DNA of 64,000 nt from Sporosarcina ureilytica (GCF_001753205.1 NZ_CP017560.1:2542001-2606000); one strand, 5' to 3'; counted from the stretch's first letter, positions 29,342-43,010 are shown. Notes: generated by a model not told the origin, from the letters alone. Numbers and translations are program-made.

Positions 29342-29396
29342 CAAATGGCAGATAGAGTGCTAAAATAGAACAAAATGAAATGAAAGAGGATAAAAA

Positions 29397-31088
29397 ATGG
29401 CATTTGACGGTTTATTTACAACAGCGATGGTGAACGAACTACAAGTTTTAGAAGATGGTCGTCTATCGAGAATCCATCAACCGAACGGACATGAGGTCAT
29501 TTTTACAATCCGTGCGAAAGGAAAAAACTATCGACTATTAGTTTCGATTCATCCTTCTTATTCACGTATTCACTTCACAGAAGAAACAATTACAAACCCA
29601 CCGGAACCGCCAATGTTTTGCATGGTGCTTCGAAAACATTTGGAAGGCGGATTTATTACATCTGTTGAACAGTTTGAAACGGATAGAATCATTATCATGT
29701 CCATCCGTGCGAAAAACGAAATTGGGGATGATATCGACCGTAAACTGTACATCGAAATTATGGGGAGACATAGTAATATCATCCTCGTAGACCCAGCACG
29801 TGAAATGATCATCGACAGCATGAAACATTTACCGCCATCGGTTAATAGTTACCGGACTGTATTACCGGGTCAACCTTATATACCTGCGCCGCCACAAGAT
29901 AAAGTAAATCCTTTTGCAATATCAGAAGAAGAATTTTCAAGTTTACTCCCTACTATTGAAACAGGTCGTGATTTTGTCCGTTCCTTTTCAGGATTTTCTC
30001 CGATTAATGGGGAAGAACTTTTATATCGACTACAAACGAAGACAGCTGAAAAACCTTATACGATATTCAAAAACTTTCTAGCTTCTTTTAATTCAGATGT
30101 TGGCAATCCAACTATCGCAGAAAAAGCAAATCGGACAGTTTTCTCGGCAACAACTTTATCACACGCAGAAAAAACGATTGCTGAATTTGATACGGTAAGC
30201 GAAATGCTCGATAAAGTATATTTCGAACGCGCAAAAAGAGAACGAGTTAGGTCACAAGCAGCCGATCTTGAACGTTGGTTAAATAATGAAATTACAAAAT
30301 TAAAAACAAAAATGGGTAAACTTGAAAAAGAGCAGAAATCCGCGGGAAAACTTGATACGTACCAATTATACGGCGAACTACTCACTGCAAATGGACACGC
30401 GATTCAAAAAGGAGCAACTGAAGCGACTGTTGATAACTATTATGACCAAGGAACGCAAATTACAATCCCACTTGATCCACAAAAAACAGCTTTTGAGAAC
30501 GCACAACGCTTTTTTTCTAGATATTCCAAAGCGAAAAATGCTTTAGTAATGATTGCTGAACAACTAGAAATTACAAAAGATGATATCGAATACTTTGAAA
30601 TGGTGAAACAACAAGTACTCCAAGCCTCACCGGATGATATTGCCGAAATACGCGAGGAATTATATGAACTCGGCTACATGAAGTCACGTTCAAAAAACAC
30701 ACGTAAAAAGAAAAAGCGACCGATGCCAGAAACCTATCATTCATCGACAGGCATCAAAATTTCAGTTGGGAAAAATAATAAACAAAATGACTACCTAACT
30801 TTTAAAATGGCAGCAAGAAACCACGTTTGGTTACATACGAAAGACATCCCGGGTTCTCACGTCGTCATCCATAGCGATTCGCCAGATGAAACGACACTGA
30901 CAGAAGCAGCCATATTAGCCGCCTACTTTAGTAAAGCACGCGAATCTTCATCGGTACCCGTTGACTATACGGAAGTTAAACAAGTGAAAAAACCAAACGG
31001 TGCAAAGCCTGGTTTTGTTATTTACTTTGAACAAAAAACCTTGTTTGTTACGCCTGAAGAAGACTTAGTTAGAAAACTCTTTGGATAA
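29397..31088 (+). CDS. rqcH: Ribosome quality control protein RqcH (Rqc2/NFACT family)
   Basis: 563-residue NFACT protein. On stalled 50S subunits it recruits tRNA-Ala and builds C-terminal alanine tails that mark nascent chains for degradation. The N-terminal NFACT-N domain carries the Asp96-Arg97 pair matching the functionally required DR of B. subtilis RqcH. A long coiled coil (about 250-400) and the NFACT-R segment (MAARNHVWLHTKDIPGSHVVI) follow. Older annotations call it fibronectin-binding protein. It has AGAGGA upstream of the ATG and is divergent from gmk. Confidence 0.93.
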   Translation: MAFDGLFTTAMVNELQVLEDGRLSRIHQPNGHEVIFTIRAKGKNYRLLVSIHPSYSRIHFTEETITNPPEPPMFCMVLRKHLEGGFITSVEQFETDRIIIMSIRAKNEIGDDIDRKLYIEIMGRHSNIILVDPAREMIIDSMKHLPPSVNSYRTVLPGQPYIPAPPQDKVNPFAISEEEFSSLLPTIETGRDFVRSFSGFSPINGEELLYRLQTKTAEKPYTIFKNFLASFNSDVGNPTIAEKANRTVFSATTLSHAEKTIAEFDTVSEMLDKVYFERAKRERVRSQAADLERWLNNEITKLKTKMGKLEKEQKSAGKLDTYQLYGELLTANGHAIQKGATEATVDNYYDQGTQITIPLDPQKTAFENAQRFFSRYSKAKNALVMIAEQLEITKDDIEYFEMVKQQVLQASPDDIAEIREELYELGYMKSRSKNTRKKKKRPMPETYHSSTGIKISVGKNNKQNDYLTFKMAARNHVWLHTKDIPGSHVVIHSDSPDETTLTEAAILAAYFSKARESSSVPVDYTEVKQVKKPNGAKPGFVIYFEQKTLFVTPEEDLVRKLFG

Positions 31089-31135
31089 ACTGTTAGTAGT
31101 GGACTTTTAACAATACATTTGTTCGAAAAAACAAC

Positions 31136-31175
31136 AAAAATCCTCATTCGGAATAACCGATTGAGGATTTTTTTA
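31136..31175 (+). terminator. Bidirectional terminator between rqcH and the catalase gene
   Basis: Stem AAATCCTCA / TGAGGATTT with a T tract on the plus strand and a T tract on the minus strand. It separates two convergent genes. Confidence 0.9.
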
Positions 31176-31189
31176 TACTGTATTTTTAA

Positions 31190-33244
31190 TTAAACAATCT
31201 GACGGTCCCAAAAACGATTGGCTGCAATTGCATCAATAAATTCCTGTGCAAACTCACTCGTATTATCAGACATCACAACGCCTGGCTGACCTTCAAATCC
31301 ATTAACGATTAACCATTCTTTTCCTTCTCCAGTGGCACCTATTGGTTTATAATGATTGAAAGCTTGATCAATAAAGTAAGCAGCTTTTTTATTAAATTTC
31401 GCATTTACACTGCTGCCCCTCACCATATAAACCGCATCGAAGAGCACTGAGTCAACTGTTAATAGTGTATGGTCAACCTTAAGCTTAGTTCCACCCGACC
31501 CAACAATCTCCCCAAGGTTTTCACTAACGATCTCTGGTTGAATACCCGCTGATTTTAATGCTCCGAGTACATCATCCACTTCAGCATCATTGAATCCATT
31601 TGTAATAATAACCGCAACTGTGCGCGTATCAGGGACTTTAATTGTATTTTCTTGGCTAAGTGCAGGAGAGGATTTCGTGACGTTTGAACCCCCACTTTGA
31701 GGCGGCTCAATCCCAATATGTTTCGCAAATGCCGTTGTTAATTCCAAACTGACATTTGCAAACATATCAACCACTTGCTGTCTCACGGACCTACTTTTTA
31801 CTTTACCAAGTTCGAAACTAAATGCATCGATAATATGCTGTTTTTCAGGCGCAGTCATACTATTCCAAAAGAGAGTTGCTTGTGAAAAATGGTCTTTAAA
31901 ACTGTCACTTCTGGCCTGCACGACCCGGCCTTCCACTTTTTCTTGGTAATGCTGATAACCGCCTTCTGCAGGGCTTGCCGGTGCTGGTGTATTCCCTGCA
32001 AGGGAGTTTCTATGATAACTTACCTTCCCAGTATTAATGGTTTGACGATGATATCCATCACGTTGATTGTTGTGGATAGGCACAACCGGCCTGTTAATTG
32101 GCAATTCATGAAAGTTCGGACCACCAAGTCGGATAAGTTGGGTATCGATATAGGAAAATAAACGCCCTTGCAATAGCGGATCATTGGTAAAATCAATTCC
32201 CGGTACAACATTACCCGGGTGAAAAGCGACTTGCTCAATTTCAGCAAACGCATTATCTACATTTCGATTCAACACCATTTTCCCAATAATTTGCACGGGT
32301 ACGTCTTCTTCTGGCCATAGCTTTGTCGCATCTAATATATCAAAATCAAACATAAATTCATCTTCTTCATTAATAATTTGGACACCTAATTCAAACTCAG
32401 GATAATTTCCTTTTTCAATATTATTCCATAAATCACGGCGATGAAAATCAGGATCCTCTCCAGAGATTTTCTGAGCTTCATCCCAAACAAGCGAGTGTGC
32501 ACCAAGCGTTGACCGCCAATGGAATTTCACAAAATGTGCTTTTCCGTCCTCATTAACGAAACGAAATGTATGAACGCCAAATCCATCCATCATTCTGAAG
32601 CTTCTCGGTATGGCACGATCTGACATCAACCACATCATCATATGAGCCGTTTCTTGGTTGTTCGCAACAAAATCCCATAACGTATCATGAGCAGATGATG
32701 CTTGAGGAATTTCGTTGTCTGGCTCAGGCTTTATCGAATGAACGAAATCCGGAAATTTGATGGCGTCTTGAATGAAAAAGACTGGCATATTATTTGCGAC
32801 TAAATCATAATTCCCCTCTTCCGTATAGAACTTTGTCGCAAAACCACGCACATCTCTCACTGTATCTGCAGAACCACGGGAACCAACTACGGTCGAAAAC
32901 CTAACAAATACGGGGGTTTTAGTTCCTGGATTGTGTAAAAACTTCGCCCGCGTAAATTCCTTCAAATTCATATTTTCATACACATGAAAATAGCCATGCG
33001 CAGCAAAACCTCGCGCATGAACAACTCGCTCCGGTATCCGTTCATGATCAAAGTGCGTCATTTTTTCCCTAAAATGAAAATCTTCCATTAAAGTCGGACC
33101 GCGCACACCAGCTTTTAAGGAAAACTCATCTTCCGACACCCTTAATCCTTGATTGGTCGTCAGTTTTGTTCCTTTATCGTCAACCCGAAACTGCTCTAAC
33201 TGCTCATCTTTACTATTTTCATTTACATTACGCTCATCGGCCAT
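31190..33244 (-). CDS. katE: Large-subunit catalase (clade 2, HPII/KatE type)
   Basis: 684-residue heme catalase removing hydrogen peroxide. The catalytic His76 lies in ERVVHARGFAAHGYF. The heme-ligand tyrosine motif is GRLFSYIDTQLIRLGG, and the core MPVFFIQDAIKFPDFVHS is typical. Unlike small-subunit catalases it has a C-terminal class I glutamine-amidotransferase-like (DJ-1/PfpI) domain of about 150 residues (TVAVIITNGFNDAEVDDVLGAL onward). GGGAGG precedes the ATG. It is flanked by terminators on both sides and stands alone, unlike the equivalent region of B. subtilis. The B. subtilis homologue is a sporulation/sigma-B-controlled catalase; no such promoter is clear here. Confidence 0.93.
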   Translation of the reverse strand: MADERNVNENSKDEQLEQFRVDDKGTKLTTNQGLRVSEDEFSLKAGVRGPTLMEDFHFREKMTHFDHERIPERVVHARGFAAHGYFHVYENMNLKEFTRAKFLHNPGTKTPVFVRFSTVVGSRGSADTVRDVRGFATKFYTEEGNYDLVANNMPVFFIQDAIKFPDFVHSIKPEPDNEIPQASSAHDTLWDFVANNQETAHMMMWLMSDRAIPRSFRMMDGFGVHTFRFVNEDGKAHFVKFHWRSTLGAHSLVWDEAQKISGEDPDFHRRDLWNNIEKGNYPEFELGVQIINEEDEFMFDFDILDATKLWPEEDVPVQIIGKMVLNRNVDNAFAEIEQVAFHPGNVVPGIDFTNDPLLQGRLFSYIDTQLIRLGGPNFHELPINRPVVPIHNNQRDGYHRQTINTGKVSYHRNSLAGNTPAPASPAEGGYQHYQEKVEGRVVQARSDSFKDHFSQATLFWNSMTAPEKQHIIDAFSFELGKVKSRSVRQQVVDMFANVSLELTTAFAKHIGIEPPQSGGSNVTKSSPALSQENTIKVPDTRTVAVIITNGFNDAEVDDVLGALKSAGIQPEIVSENLGEIVGSGGTKLKVDHTLLTVDSVLFDAVYMVRGSSVNAKFNKKAAYFIDQAFNHYKPIGATGEGKEWLIVNGFEGQPGVVMSDNTSEFAQEFIDAIAANRFWDRQIV

Positions 33245-33339
33245 AACAATACCTCCCGCTCATTATTATGTTTTTCCATCCTGAATTAGAACCGAAAACG
33301 GTGGAAATTACGCCCCCCCTCCGGAAGGATGAATTCACT

Positions 33340-33386
33340 AAAAAAATGCATTGCCACGACGTCCCTCAATCGTGGCAATGCATTTT
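33340..33386 (-). terminator. Intrinsic terminator of the pyr operon
   Basis: Minus-strand stem ATGCATTGCCACGA / TCGTGGCAATGCAT (14 perfect pairs) followed by a run of seven T. It is placed about 50 bases after the pyrE stop. Confidence 0.92.
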
Positions 33387-33437
33387 CCAGTTCAAGTCAC
33401 TTAACACCCCAGCTTGTGAGGCTTTGCAAGTAGTTGA

Positions 33438-34059
33438 TTATCCTAATAAACCTTCTTTCAATTTTCCATGCCAGTCTAATAAACCAGCAATTGCTACTTC
33501 GTCGATTACACCGTTTTCTTTTGACGCTTCAATCAATGCACCGAAATTTGTTAGGCTTTGATATGTAAGCTTTTCCCCACTAAAAGCTTCATCCGCTTTT
33601 TTTAATTCGTATGTAAATATCGAAACAATCCCTGTTACTTGTACACCTTCTGCATGAAGTGCCGCCGCAGCATTTAAACTACTTCCCCCCGTGGAAATTA
33701 AATCTTCAATAATGACCGCTTTATCGTCCTTTGAAATTTTCCCTTCAATTTGGCGACTGCGTCCATGCCCTTTGGCAGATGAACGTACGTAAACCATTGG
33801 CAATTGTAAAATATCTGCAACCCAAGCTGCATGAGGTATTCCAGCTGTGGCTGTTCCTGCAATGACCGTCGTTTCAGGATAATGTTCGCGAATTAAATAC
33901 GCCAATCCTTCCGCAATTTGCTTGCGACCAACAGGATCTGACATCGTTAAACGGTTATCACAATAAATTGGAGATTGAATGCCGGAAGCCCATGTGAAAG
34001 GATCATTTGGACTCAATTCTACTGCACCGACTCGAAGTAGAACTTTTGCTATTTCTTTT

Positions 34060-34067
<8 letters not shown>
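33438..34067 (-). CDS. pyrE: Orotate phosphoribosyltransferase
   Basis: 209-residue enzyme joining orotate to PRPP to give OMP. The PRPP-binding motif VIIEDLISTGGSS lies near residue 120 and the YVRSSAKGHGR loop precedes it. It is the last gene of the pyr operon, overlapping pyrF by 8 bases. Confidence 0.96.
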
Positions 34068-36459
<2,392 letters not shown>

Positions 36460-36463
<4 letters not shown>

Positions 36464-39400
36464 ACAAGGACCTCCTGCGTCTGCTGGCTAGCCATTGGTT
36501 CCGCTTGAAAAGTCATAGATTCAATCACACGGAGCATTGCATTTGCCGTATCTAATGATGTAAAGCAAGGAATGCCATTTTCAACTGTTTGACGGCGAAT
36601 ACGGAAGCCATCTCTTTCTGGTTGCTTGCCTTTTGTTAACGTATTAATCACAAGTTGCGCTTCACCTTTTTGAATCACATCAAGTAACGTCGGTCCTTCA
36701 GAACCAATTTTATCTACCATATCTACGCGGATCCCTGCTGCTTGCAGTACGTTTGCTGTGCCTTCAGTCGCGAGAATACGATAACCTATTTCGGTAAAAC
36801 GCTTTGCCATGCCAACAATTTCTTCTTTATCTTTATCTGACACGGTCATAAGAACAGAACCGTATTCTTTAATTTTCATGCCTGCAGCAACTAGTCCTTT
36901 ATATAGCGCTTTTTCTAGGGTCGTATCTTTCCCCATTACTTCCCCTGTCGATTTCATTTCTGGTCCTAACGTAATGTCTACGCGCCCCAATTTTTCGAAT
37001 GAAAATACTGGAACTTTTACATAAACGCCTTCCGGAACTCTCGCTAAACCATTCGAATACCCTTGACTTGGTAACGATTGACCAAGGACAGCTTTCGTCG
37101 CAACATTAGCCATTGGTATATTCGTAATTTTACTTAAAAAAGGTACTGTACGACTTGAACGCGGGTTAACTTCAATGACATACACTTCATCATTCGAAAT
37201 GACATATTGAATATTGAGTAGACCGATGATTTTTAATCCTTGCGCCAATCTTGTTGTATACTCAGTAATTGTTTGCATATGTTTTTGTGATAAATTTTGC
37301 GGTGGATAAACAGCAATTGAGTCGCCTGAGTGAACCCCTGCACGTTCGATATGTTCCATAATGCCTGGAATTAAGACATTTTCACCGTCACTAATTGCAT
37401 CTACTTCTATTTCAGTACCTGTTAAATAACGGTCAATTAACACCGGATGCTCAGGACTCGCTTCCACCGCGTGCTCCATATAATAAATCAGTTCTTCCTC
37501 TTTATAGACAATTTCCATTGCACGCCCACCAAGTACGTAAGAAGGTCTTACCAATACTGGATACCCAATTTCTGTTGCAATCGTGACGGCCTCAGGTACT
37601 GAAACTGCCGTTTTTCCTAATGGCTGCGGAATCTGAATGTCCCTTAAAGCACGCTCAAATTTATTACGGTTTTCTGCACGGTCAATATCCTCAAGCGACG
37701 TGCCTAGTATTTTAACGCCCCGTTCCTCTAAACCATCTGCTAAATTAATTGCGGTTTGCCCACCAAATTGGACAATAACGCCTTCAGGTTGTTCAAGATC
37801 GATAATGTTCATCACATCTTCTAATGTAAGCGGCTCAAAATAAAGCTTATCTGAAATGGAGAAATCCGTTGAAACTGTCTCAGGATTATTATTTACTATA
37901 ATTGCTTCATAACCTGCTTCTTGTATCGCCCAAACAGAGTGAACGGTCGCATAATCGAACTCAACCCCTTGACCAATTCGAATTGGACCTGATCCTAACA
38001 CGACAACGCTTTTCTTATCCGTTTGAACAGATTCATTTTCCTCTTCGTACGTACCGTAAAAATACGGCGTGTCAGATTCATATTCACCCGCACAAGTATC
38101 TACCTTCTTGTAAACCGGTACGATTCCATGCTCTTTACGGAATTGATAAATCTCTTTCTCCGAGGCATTCCAAAGTTTTGCAATTGAAACATCTGCAAAG
38201 CCCATTCTTTTCGCGTCATATAATACTTTTTCATTAAATGGATTGGCTTTCACTTTTTCTTCGAAGCGAATAATCTTTTCAAATTTTCGCAGATAGAATT
38301 CATTGATCATACTCCATTCATGGAGTGTTTCGATCGAAACCCCTCGACGCAGTGCTTCGCCAATAAAGAATAATCGTTCATCCCCCGCACGTCGAATTCT
38401 TTTTTCAATCCAATCCATATCCATAGCAGGACCATCTTTTAAAGATAAATCAAAGAATCCCATTTCTAACGAACGTACTGCTTTTAAAATCGATTCTTCA
38501 AAAGTTCTACCGATGGCCATTACTTCACCAGTCGCCTTCATTTGCGTACCAAGATTTCGTTTCGCAGATTCGAATTTATCGAATGGCCAACGTGGAATTT
38601 TCGTCACGACATAATCAAGCGTCGGCTCGAAACAAGCATAAGTCGTTCCCGTTACCGGATTCTTCATTTCATCTAATGTAAGACCGACTGCAATTTTTGC
38701 TGCTAGTTTCGCAATAGGATAGCCTGTCGCTTTCGAAGCAAGTGCCGAAGAACGACTCACTCGTGGATTTACCTCAATAATATAGTAATCGAAACTATGA
38801 GGATCGAGTGCTAACTGAACGTTACAGCCTCCTTCAATTCCAAGTGCGCGAATAATTTTCAATGAAACATTTCGCAGCATTTGATACTCGCGGTCTGTTA
38901 ACGTTTGACTCGGTGCAGTGACAATAGAATCTCCCGTATGAATGCCGACTGCATCAACGTTTTCCATATTACAGACAACAATGGCATTATCTTGACTATC
39001 CCGCATGACTTCATATTCAATCTCTTTAAAGCCCGCAATCGACTTTTCCAATAAACATTGCGTTGCTGGACTGGATTTCAATCCATTTGCTACAATCTCT
39101 TCAAGCTCTTCATCGTTATGGCAAATTCCGCCGCCCGTTCCCCCTAATGTAAAAGCAGGACGAACGATGACTGGATAGCCAATTCTCTCAACGAATGTGT
39201 ACGCCTCTTCAATTGTATGGATAATATCACTTTCAGGGACTGGTTCACCAAGTTCATTCATCAATGTTCTAAACAGGTCGCGGTCTTCTGCTTGATGAAT
39301 TGCATCCAATTTTGTGCCAAGAATCTCAATATTTAATTCATCTAAAATCCCAGATTCATGAAGTTCAATCGCCATATTCAATCCTGTTTGACCACCCAGT

Positions 39401-39666
39401 GTCGCTAGTAGCGCATCTGGACGTTCTTTTCGAATGATCCGACTGACAAAGTCTAACGTAATGGGTTCAATATACACTTTGTCAGCAATTTCAGTATCCG
39501 TCATAATTGTTGCTGGGTTTGAGTTAATTAAAATGACTCGATAACCTTCTTCTTTTAACGATAAACAAGCTTGTGTACCTGCATAATCAAACTCTGCTGC
39601 TTGACCGATAACAATTGGTCCCGAACCGATTACTAAAATAGTTTCTATATCTGTACGTTTAGGCAT
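36460..39666 (-). CDS. carB: Carbamoyl-phosphate synthase, large (ammonia-utilising) subunit, pyrimidine-specific
   Basis: 1068-residue subunit that makes carbamoyl phosphate from bicarbonate, ammonia and two ATP. Two homologous ATP-grasp halves (about 1-400 and 550-930) each start with an IGSGPI(V/R)IGQ-type motif, and a C-terminal MGS-like allosteric domain covers the last ~130 residues. In B. subtilis this is pyrAB. I see no disruption of its ATP-grasp motifs. Its glutaminase partner carA appears catalytically impaired, which would leave this subunit dependent on free ammonia. Confidence 0.96.
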
Positions 39667-40762
39667 TGACTTGCTCCTTTCGGCTATTCGAAATCATTAG
39701 CTCCATAAAACGGTCAAATAAGTGATTGGCATCCTCTGGCCCTGGAGAGGCTTCTGGATAAAATTGAACAGAAAATGCCTTATATGCCACACTTTCCAAA
39801 CCTTCGATTGATTGATCATTAAGTGCACGGTGTGTAACCTGTAAACCCGTTTGCGCCAGTGATTTTTCCTCCACCGTATAACCATGGTTTTGAGCGGTTA
39901 ACTCAGTCCTACCTGTCTTCAAATCTTTTACGGGAATATTACTTCCACGATGTCCACTTTTCAATTTGACGACTTTAGCATTTAAAGAAAGGGCTAGTAA
40001 TTGGTGCCCCATGCCAATCCCAAAAATAGGAACTTTTCCTAATAACGACTGAATCGTTTCCACTGCACCTTCGACATGGGTAGGGTTTCCTGGTCCGTTT
40101 GTTAATACGATACCGTCGGGAAATAAAGAAGTAATCTCTTCTGCTGACGTGTGATACGGTACAACAATGACATCACAATCTCTTTTATTTAATTCTCTTA
40201 AAATCCCATGCTTCATACCATAATCAATCACTACAACGCGTTCACCACGGCCCGGACTTGGATAAGGTCGCTTCGTTGAAACTTGTGCAACTAGATTCGT
40301 CGGTAATTCAGTATCTTTCAACAATTGTACTTGTTCCTCCGCCTCTTCAATCGTTGTGCCCGCTGCGGTTAACATTCCTTTTAGTGCACCTTTTTCCCGA
40401 AGTAGTCGCGTTAATTTTCGCGTGTCAATTCCTTCAATTCCTGGAATGCCTTTTTGAGTTAATAATTCTCTTAATGTCATGTCACTTCGGAAGTTAGACG
40501 GATGATCTTCCAATTCCCGTGCGACTATGCCATTCATCGCAAGTTCAATAGATTCAAAGTCGTCCCTATTAATGCCATAATTCCCAATTAGCGGATACGT
40601 CATCACTATAATTTGTCCGCAGTTTGATGGATTTGAAATTGTTTCCTGGTAGCCCGTCATCCCTGTTGTGAAAACCGTTTCTCCAATAGATGCTTCATCA
40701 GAACCAAATGCAATTCCTTCGAAAATCGTACCATCTTCTAAAATAAGCATTCTTTTCTTCAT
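39659..40762 (-). CDS. carA: Carbamoyl-phosphate synthase small subunit, with degenerate glutaminase active site
   Basis: 367-residue CarA/PyrAA. It has a complete N-terminal CPSase domain ([25 protein letters not shown]) and a class I glutamine amidotransferase domain (about 175-355). At the nucleophile elbow the family reads FGICLGHQ; here it is FGIGMGHQ, so the catalytic Cys is Gly250 (codon GGC, 40013-40015). The catalytic His of HPEASPGP is Tyr335 (codon TAT, 39758-39760), while Glu337 remains. The GPGDP motif is GPGNP (Asn226). All other landmarks ([21 protein letters not shown]) are intact. It should still form a complex with CarB but probably cannot hydrolyse glutamine. It overlaps carB by 8 bases and shares TAATG with pyrC. 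Confidence 0.93.
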   Translation of the reverse strand: MKKRMLILEDGTIFEGIAFGSDEASIGETVFTTGMTGYQETISNPSNCGQIIVMTYPLIGNYGINRDDFESIELAMNGIVARELEDHPSNFRSDMTLRELLTQKGIPGIEGIDTRKLTRLLREKGALKGMLTAAGTTIEEAEEQVQLLKDTELPTNLVAQVSTKRPYPSPGRGERVVVIDYGMKHGILRELNKRDCDVIVVPYHTSAEEITSLFPDGIVLTNGPGNPTHVEGAVETIQSLLGKVPIFGIGMGHQLLALSLNAKVVKLKSGHRGSNIPVKDLKTGRTELTAQNHGYTVEEKSLAQTGLQVTHRALNDQSIEGLESVAYKAFSVQFYPEASPGPEDANHLFDRFMELMISNSRKEQVNA

Positions 40763-42039
40763 TATTCTTCATCCTCCCAGACGATTTCACCGCCGAATAT
40801 TGTTTTCACTGGCCATCCGAAACATTTCCATCCATCAAAAGGCGTGTTCTTCCCTTTCGATACGAATGTTGTTCGGTCAATCGTTTGCTCTTTATTTAGA
40901 TCAATTAGAACAAGGTCCGCTACTTCACCAACCGCTAACGTTCCATACGGCAAATTGAATACTTCGGCAGGCTTCTTCGTCATCCAATCAACAAGCTGTG
41001 AAAGCGTCCATTGTCCGTTCTTCACAAAATTTGTATATAGAAGTGGAAATGCAGTTTCTAGGCCTGTAATCCCAAAGGGTGCTTTTTTAATACCAGCCGC
41101 CTTTTCTTCAGCAGTATGAGGCGCATGGTCTGTTGCGATAAAATCCAATGTCCCATCAAGTAGCCCTCTTCTAAGTGCCTCTAAATCTTCTTGTCCTCTT
41201 AATGGCGGGTTCATTTTCCAATCGGCATCCTCCCCTGGGATATCATTTTCCGATAATAAAAGATGATGTGGACTAACCTCCGCAGTTACATGAATGCCAG
41301 CTTTTTTGGCATCACGAATGACTCGAACGGATTCTTTTGTGCTCACATGACAAACGTGATAATGTGCCCCAGCGGCTTCTGCAAGCAGTACATCTCTAGC
41401 AATATGTACTGATTCTGCAATTGAAGGAATGCCCGGTAGTTCCAATTCTTTATTTCGCTTCCCTTCATGAAGTGCACCACCATAGATGAGTGTATTATCT
41501 TCACAATGTGCCACAATTGGCATGCCAATTTTCGCCGCGTCTTGCATCGCTTCATACATCATGCCCGCTTCTTGTACACCCACCCCGTCGTCTGTAAATG
41601 CAAACGCCCCGTACTCTTTTAATTCCTCAAGGTTTGTGCGCTCTTTACCTGCCTCACGAATTGTTATCGAAGCATATGGGAGTACGCGAATATGTGCGTT
41701 TTGTGCAATTAAATCATTCACATGTTGCAAGTTCTCTTTCGTATCTGGAACTGGTCGAGTATTAGGCATTGCACAGATTGTTGTATAACCGCCTTTTACT
41801 GCAGCCAATGTACCCGTTTCAATCGTCTCTTTATGTTCTCCACCTGGTTCACGTAAATGAACATGGACATCGATAAATCCAGGTGCAAGAAAAAGTCCTG
41901 TTCCTACTATTACTTTTGATGATTCAACCGGAAGATTTTCACCAATCTCTGAAATCTCCTCATTGTTAATTCGAACATCCCTTACGACCAACTGCCCCGC
42001 TTCATCTAGTAATTGAACTCCTTGAATGATTTTCCCCAT
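40762..42039 (-). CDS. pyrC: Dihydroorotase
   Basis: 425-residue zinc amidohydrolase closing carbamoyl aspartate to dihydroorotate. Metal-binding segments are visible: [33 protein letters not shown] and [12 protein letters not shown]. The ATG at 42037-42039 is one base after the pyrB stop, with GGGAGG 7 bases upstream inside pyrB. The longer frame to 42054 would begin within that site. Type I family as in B. subtilis. Confidence 0.96.
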   Translation of the reverse strand: MGKIIQGVQLLDEAGQLVVRDVRINNEEISEIGENLPVESSKVIVGTGLFLAPGFIDVHVHLREPGGEHKETIETGTLAAVKGGYTTICAMPNTRPVPDTKENLQHVNDLIAQNAHIRVLPYASITIREAGKERTNLEELKEYGAFAFTDDGVGVQEAGMMYEAMQDAAKIGMPIVAHCEDNTLIYGGALHEGKRNKELELPGIPSIAESVHIARDVLLAEAAGAHYHVCHVSTKESVRVIRDAKKAGIHVTAEVSPHHLLLSENDIPGEDADWKMNPPLRGQEDLEALRRGLLDGTLDFIATDHAPHTAEEKAAGIKKAPFGITGLETAFPLLYTNFVKNGQWTLSQLVDWMTKKPAEVFNLPYGTLAVGEVADLVLIDLNKEQTIDRTTFVSKGKNTPFDGWKCFGWPVKTIFGGEIVWEDEE

Positions 42040-42040
42040 G

Positions 42041-42919
42041 TTATTTCCTCCCATTTAGTATTGCTTCTAATACTGCCATACGTACGTAGACACCATTTTC
42101 CATTTGCTTGAAAATTCGAGACTTCGAACATTCTATTAATGCCTCATCGATTTCTACTCCTCGATTGAATGGTGCAGGATGCATAATGATTGCATCATCT
42201 TTCATCATTTTCGCACGCGCTAATGTCAGTCCGTATTTTTCGTGGTAATCTTGTTTTGTAAAAGTCGTTTTCCCATCATGTCGCTCATGTTGTACTCGTA
42301 ACAGCATAATGACATCGCTATGTAAAAGTTCTTCTGTCCATTCAGAAGTTGATTCAAATTCCCCAGCCCACTCTTCCGGGCATAAATAAGTTACGTCTGC
42401 ACCGAGCCGAGTCAGTGTATCCGCGTTTGATCTTGCCACTCGACTATGGCCAATATCGCCTGCTATCACAATCTTTAGCCCTTCGAAACTTCCGAATTCC
42501 TCTCGAATTGTAAACAAGTCTAATAAAGATTGCGTAGGGTGTTGGCCGGAACCATCTCCACCATTTATGATTGAAACATTCGTTCTCCCAATCAGATGCT
42601 CATAATATCCCTCATCGGAATGACGGATTACGAGTGCATCTACACCGATTGCTTCAAAAGTTTTAACAGTGTCGTATAACGTTTCTCCCTTTAACGTACT
42701 AGAGAATCCAGATTCAAAAGGAACAACATCTAAACCAAGCTTTCGTTCCGCTACTTCGAAACTAATTTTCGTTCTCGTACTTGGTTCAAAAAACAAATTA
42801 CTCACTGTATATTTCCCGGGCAATTCTCTAGCCCCATATTTATGGAAATTTCGTGCTCTATCCAATAATGCGATAATTTCTTGTTCAGATAGCCATGTTG
42901 TCGATACTAAATGGTCCAT
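42041..42919 (-). CDS. pyrB: Aspartate carbamoyltransferase catalytic chain
   Basis: 292-residue enzyme condensing carbamoyl phosphate with aspartate. The carbamoyl phosphate loop [11 protein letters not shown] and the HPTQSLLDL motif are intact; the C-terminal [11 protein letters not shown] binds aspartate. No regulatory chain (pyrI) is present, as expected for Bacillus. It is preceded by a 91-base gap containing a strong hairpin but no U-tract. Confidence 0.97.
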   Translation of the reverse strand: MDHLVSTTWLSEQEIIALLDRARNFHKYGARELPGKYTVSNLFFEPSTRTKISFEVAERKLGLDVVPFESGFSSTLKGETLYDTVKTFEAIGVDALVIRHSDEGYYEHLIGRTNVSIINGGDGSGQHPTQSLLDLFTIREEFGSFEGLKIVIAGDIGHSRVARSNADTLTRLGADVTYLCPEEWAGEFESTSEWTEELLHSDVIMLLRVQHERHDGKTTFTKQDYHEKYGLTLARAKMMKDDAIIMHPAPFNRGVEIDEALIECSKSRIFKQMENGVYVRMAVLEAILNGRK

Positions 42920-42945
42920 TCGAATCCCCTTTCTGGCTGTGCGAA

Positions 42946-42985
42946 GTATGAGTAAAGTGGCGATGACGCCACCTTACTTCCATAC
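42946..42985 (-). other. Intercistronic hairpin between pyrP and pyrB
   Basis: Minus strand GTATG-ga-AGTAA-g-GTGGCG-tca-(T)CGCCAC-t-TTACT-c-ATAC forms a long stem with only small bulges. It is followed by no T-run, so it is not a standard terminator. In B. subtilis this gap holds a PyrR attenuator; here I could not find the PyrR-binding motif, so an RNA-processing or stability role is a guess. Confidence 0.6.
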
Positions 42986-43010
42986 AAATTTGAATCGATT
43001 CATTCATTTG

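Noticed and set aside
31190-33244. Catalase fused by mistake to a separate PfpI/DJ-1 protein
   Set aside because: Large-subunit catalases naturally carry this C-terminal domain; there is no sign of a frameshift or recent fusion.
39659-40762. carA as a pseudogene or frameshifted gene
   Set aside because: The reading frame is complete, overlaps neighbours in the normal way, and all structural motifs outside the active-site positions are conserved, so it looks expressed and under selection.
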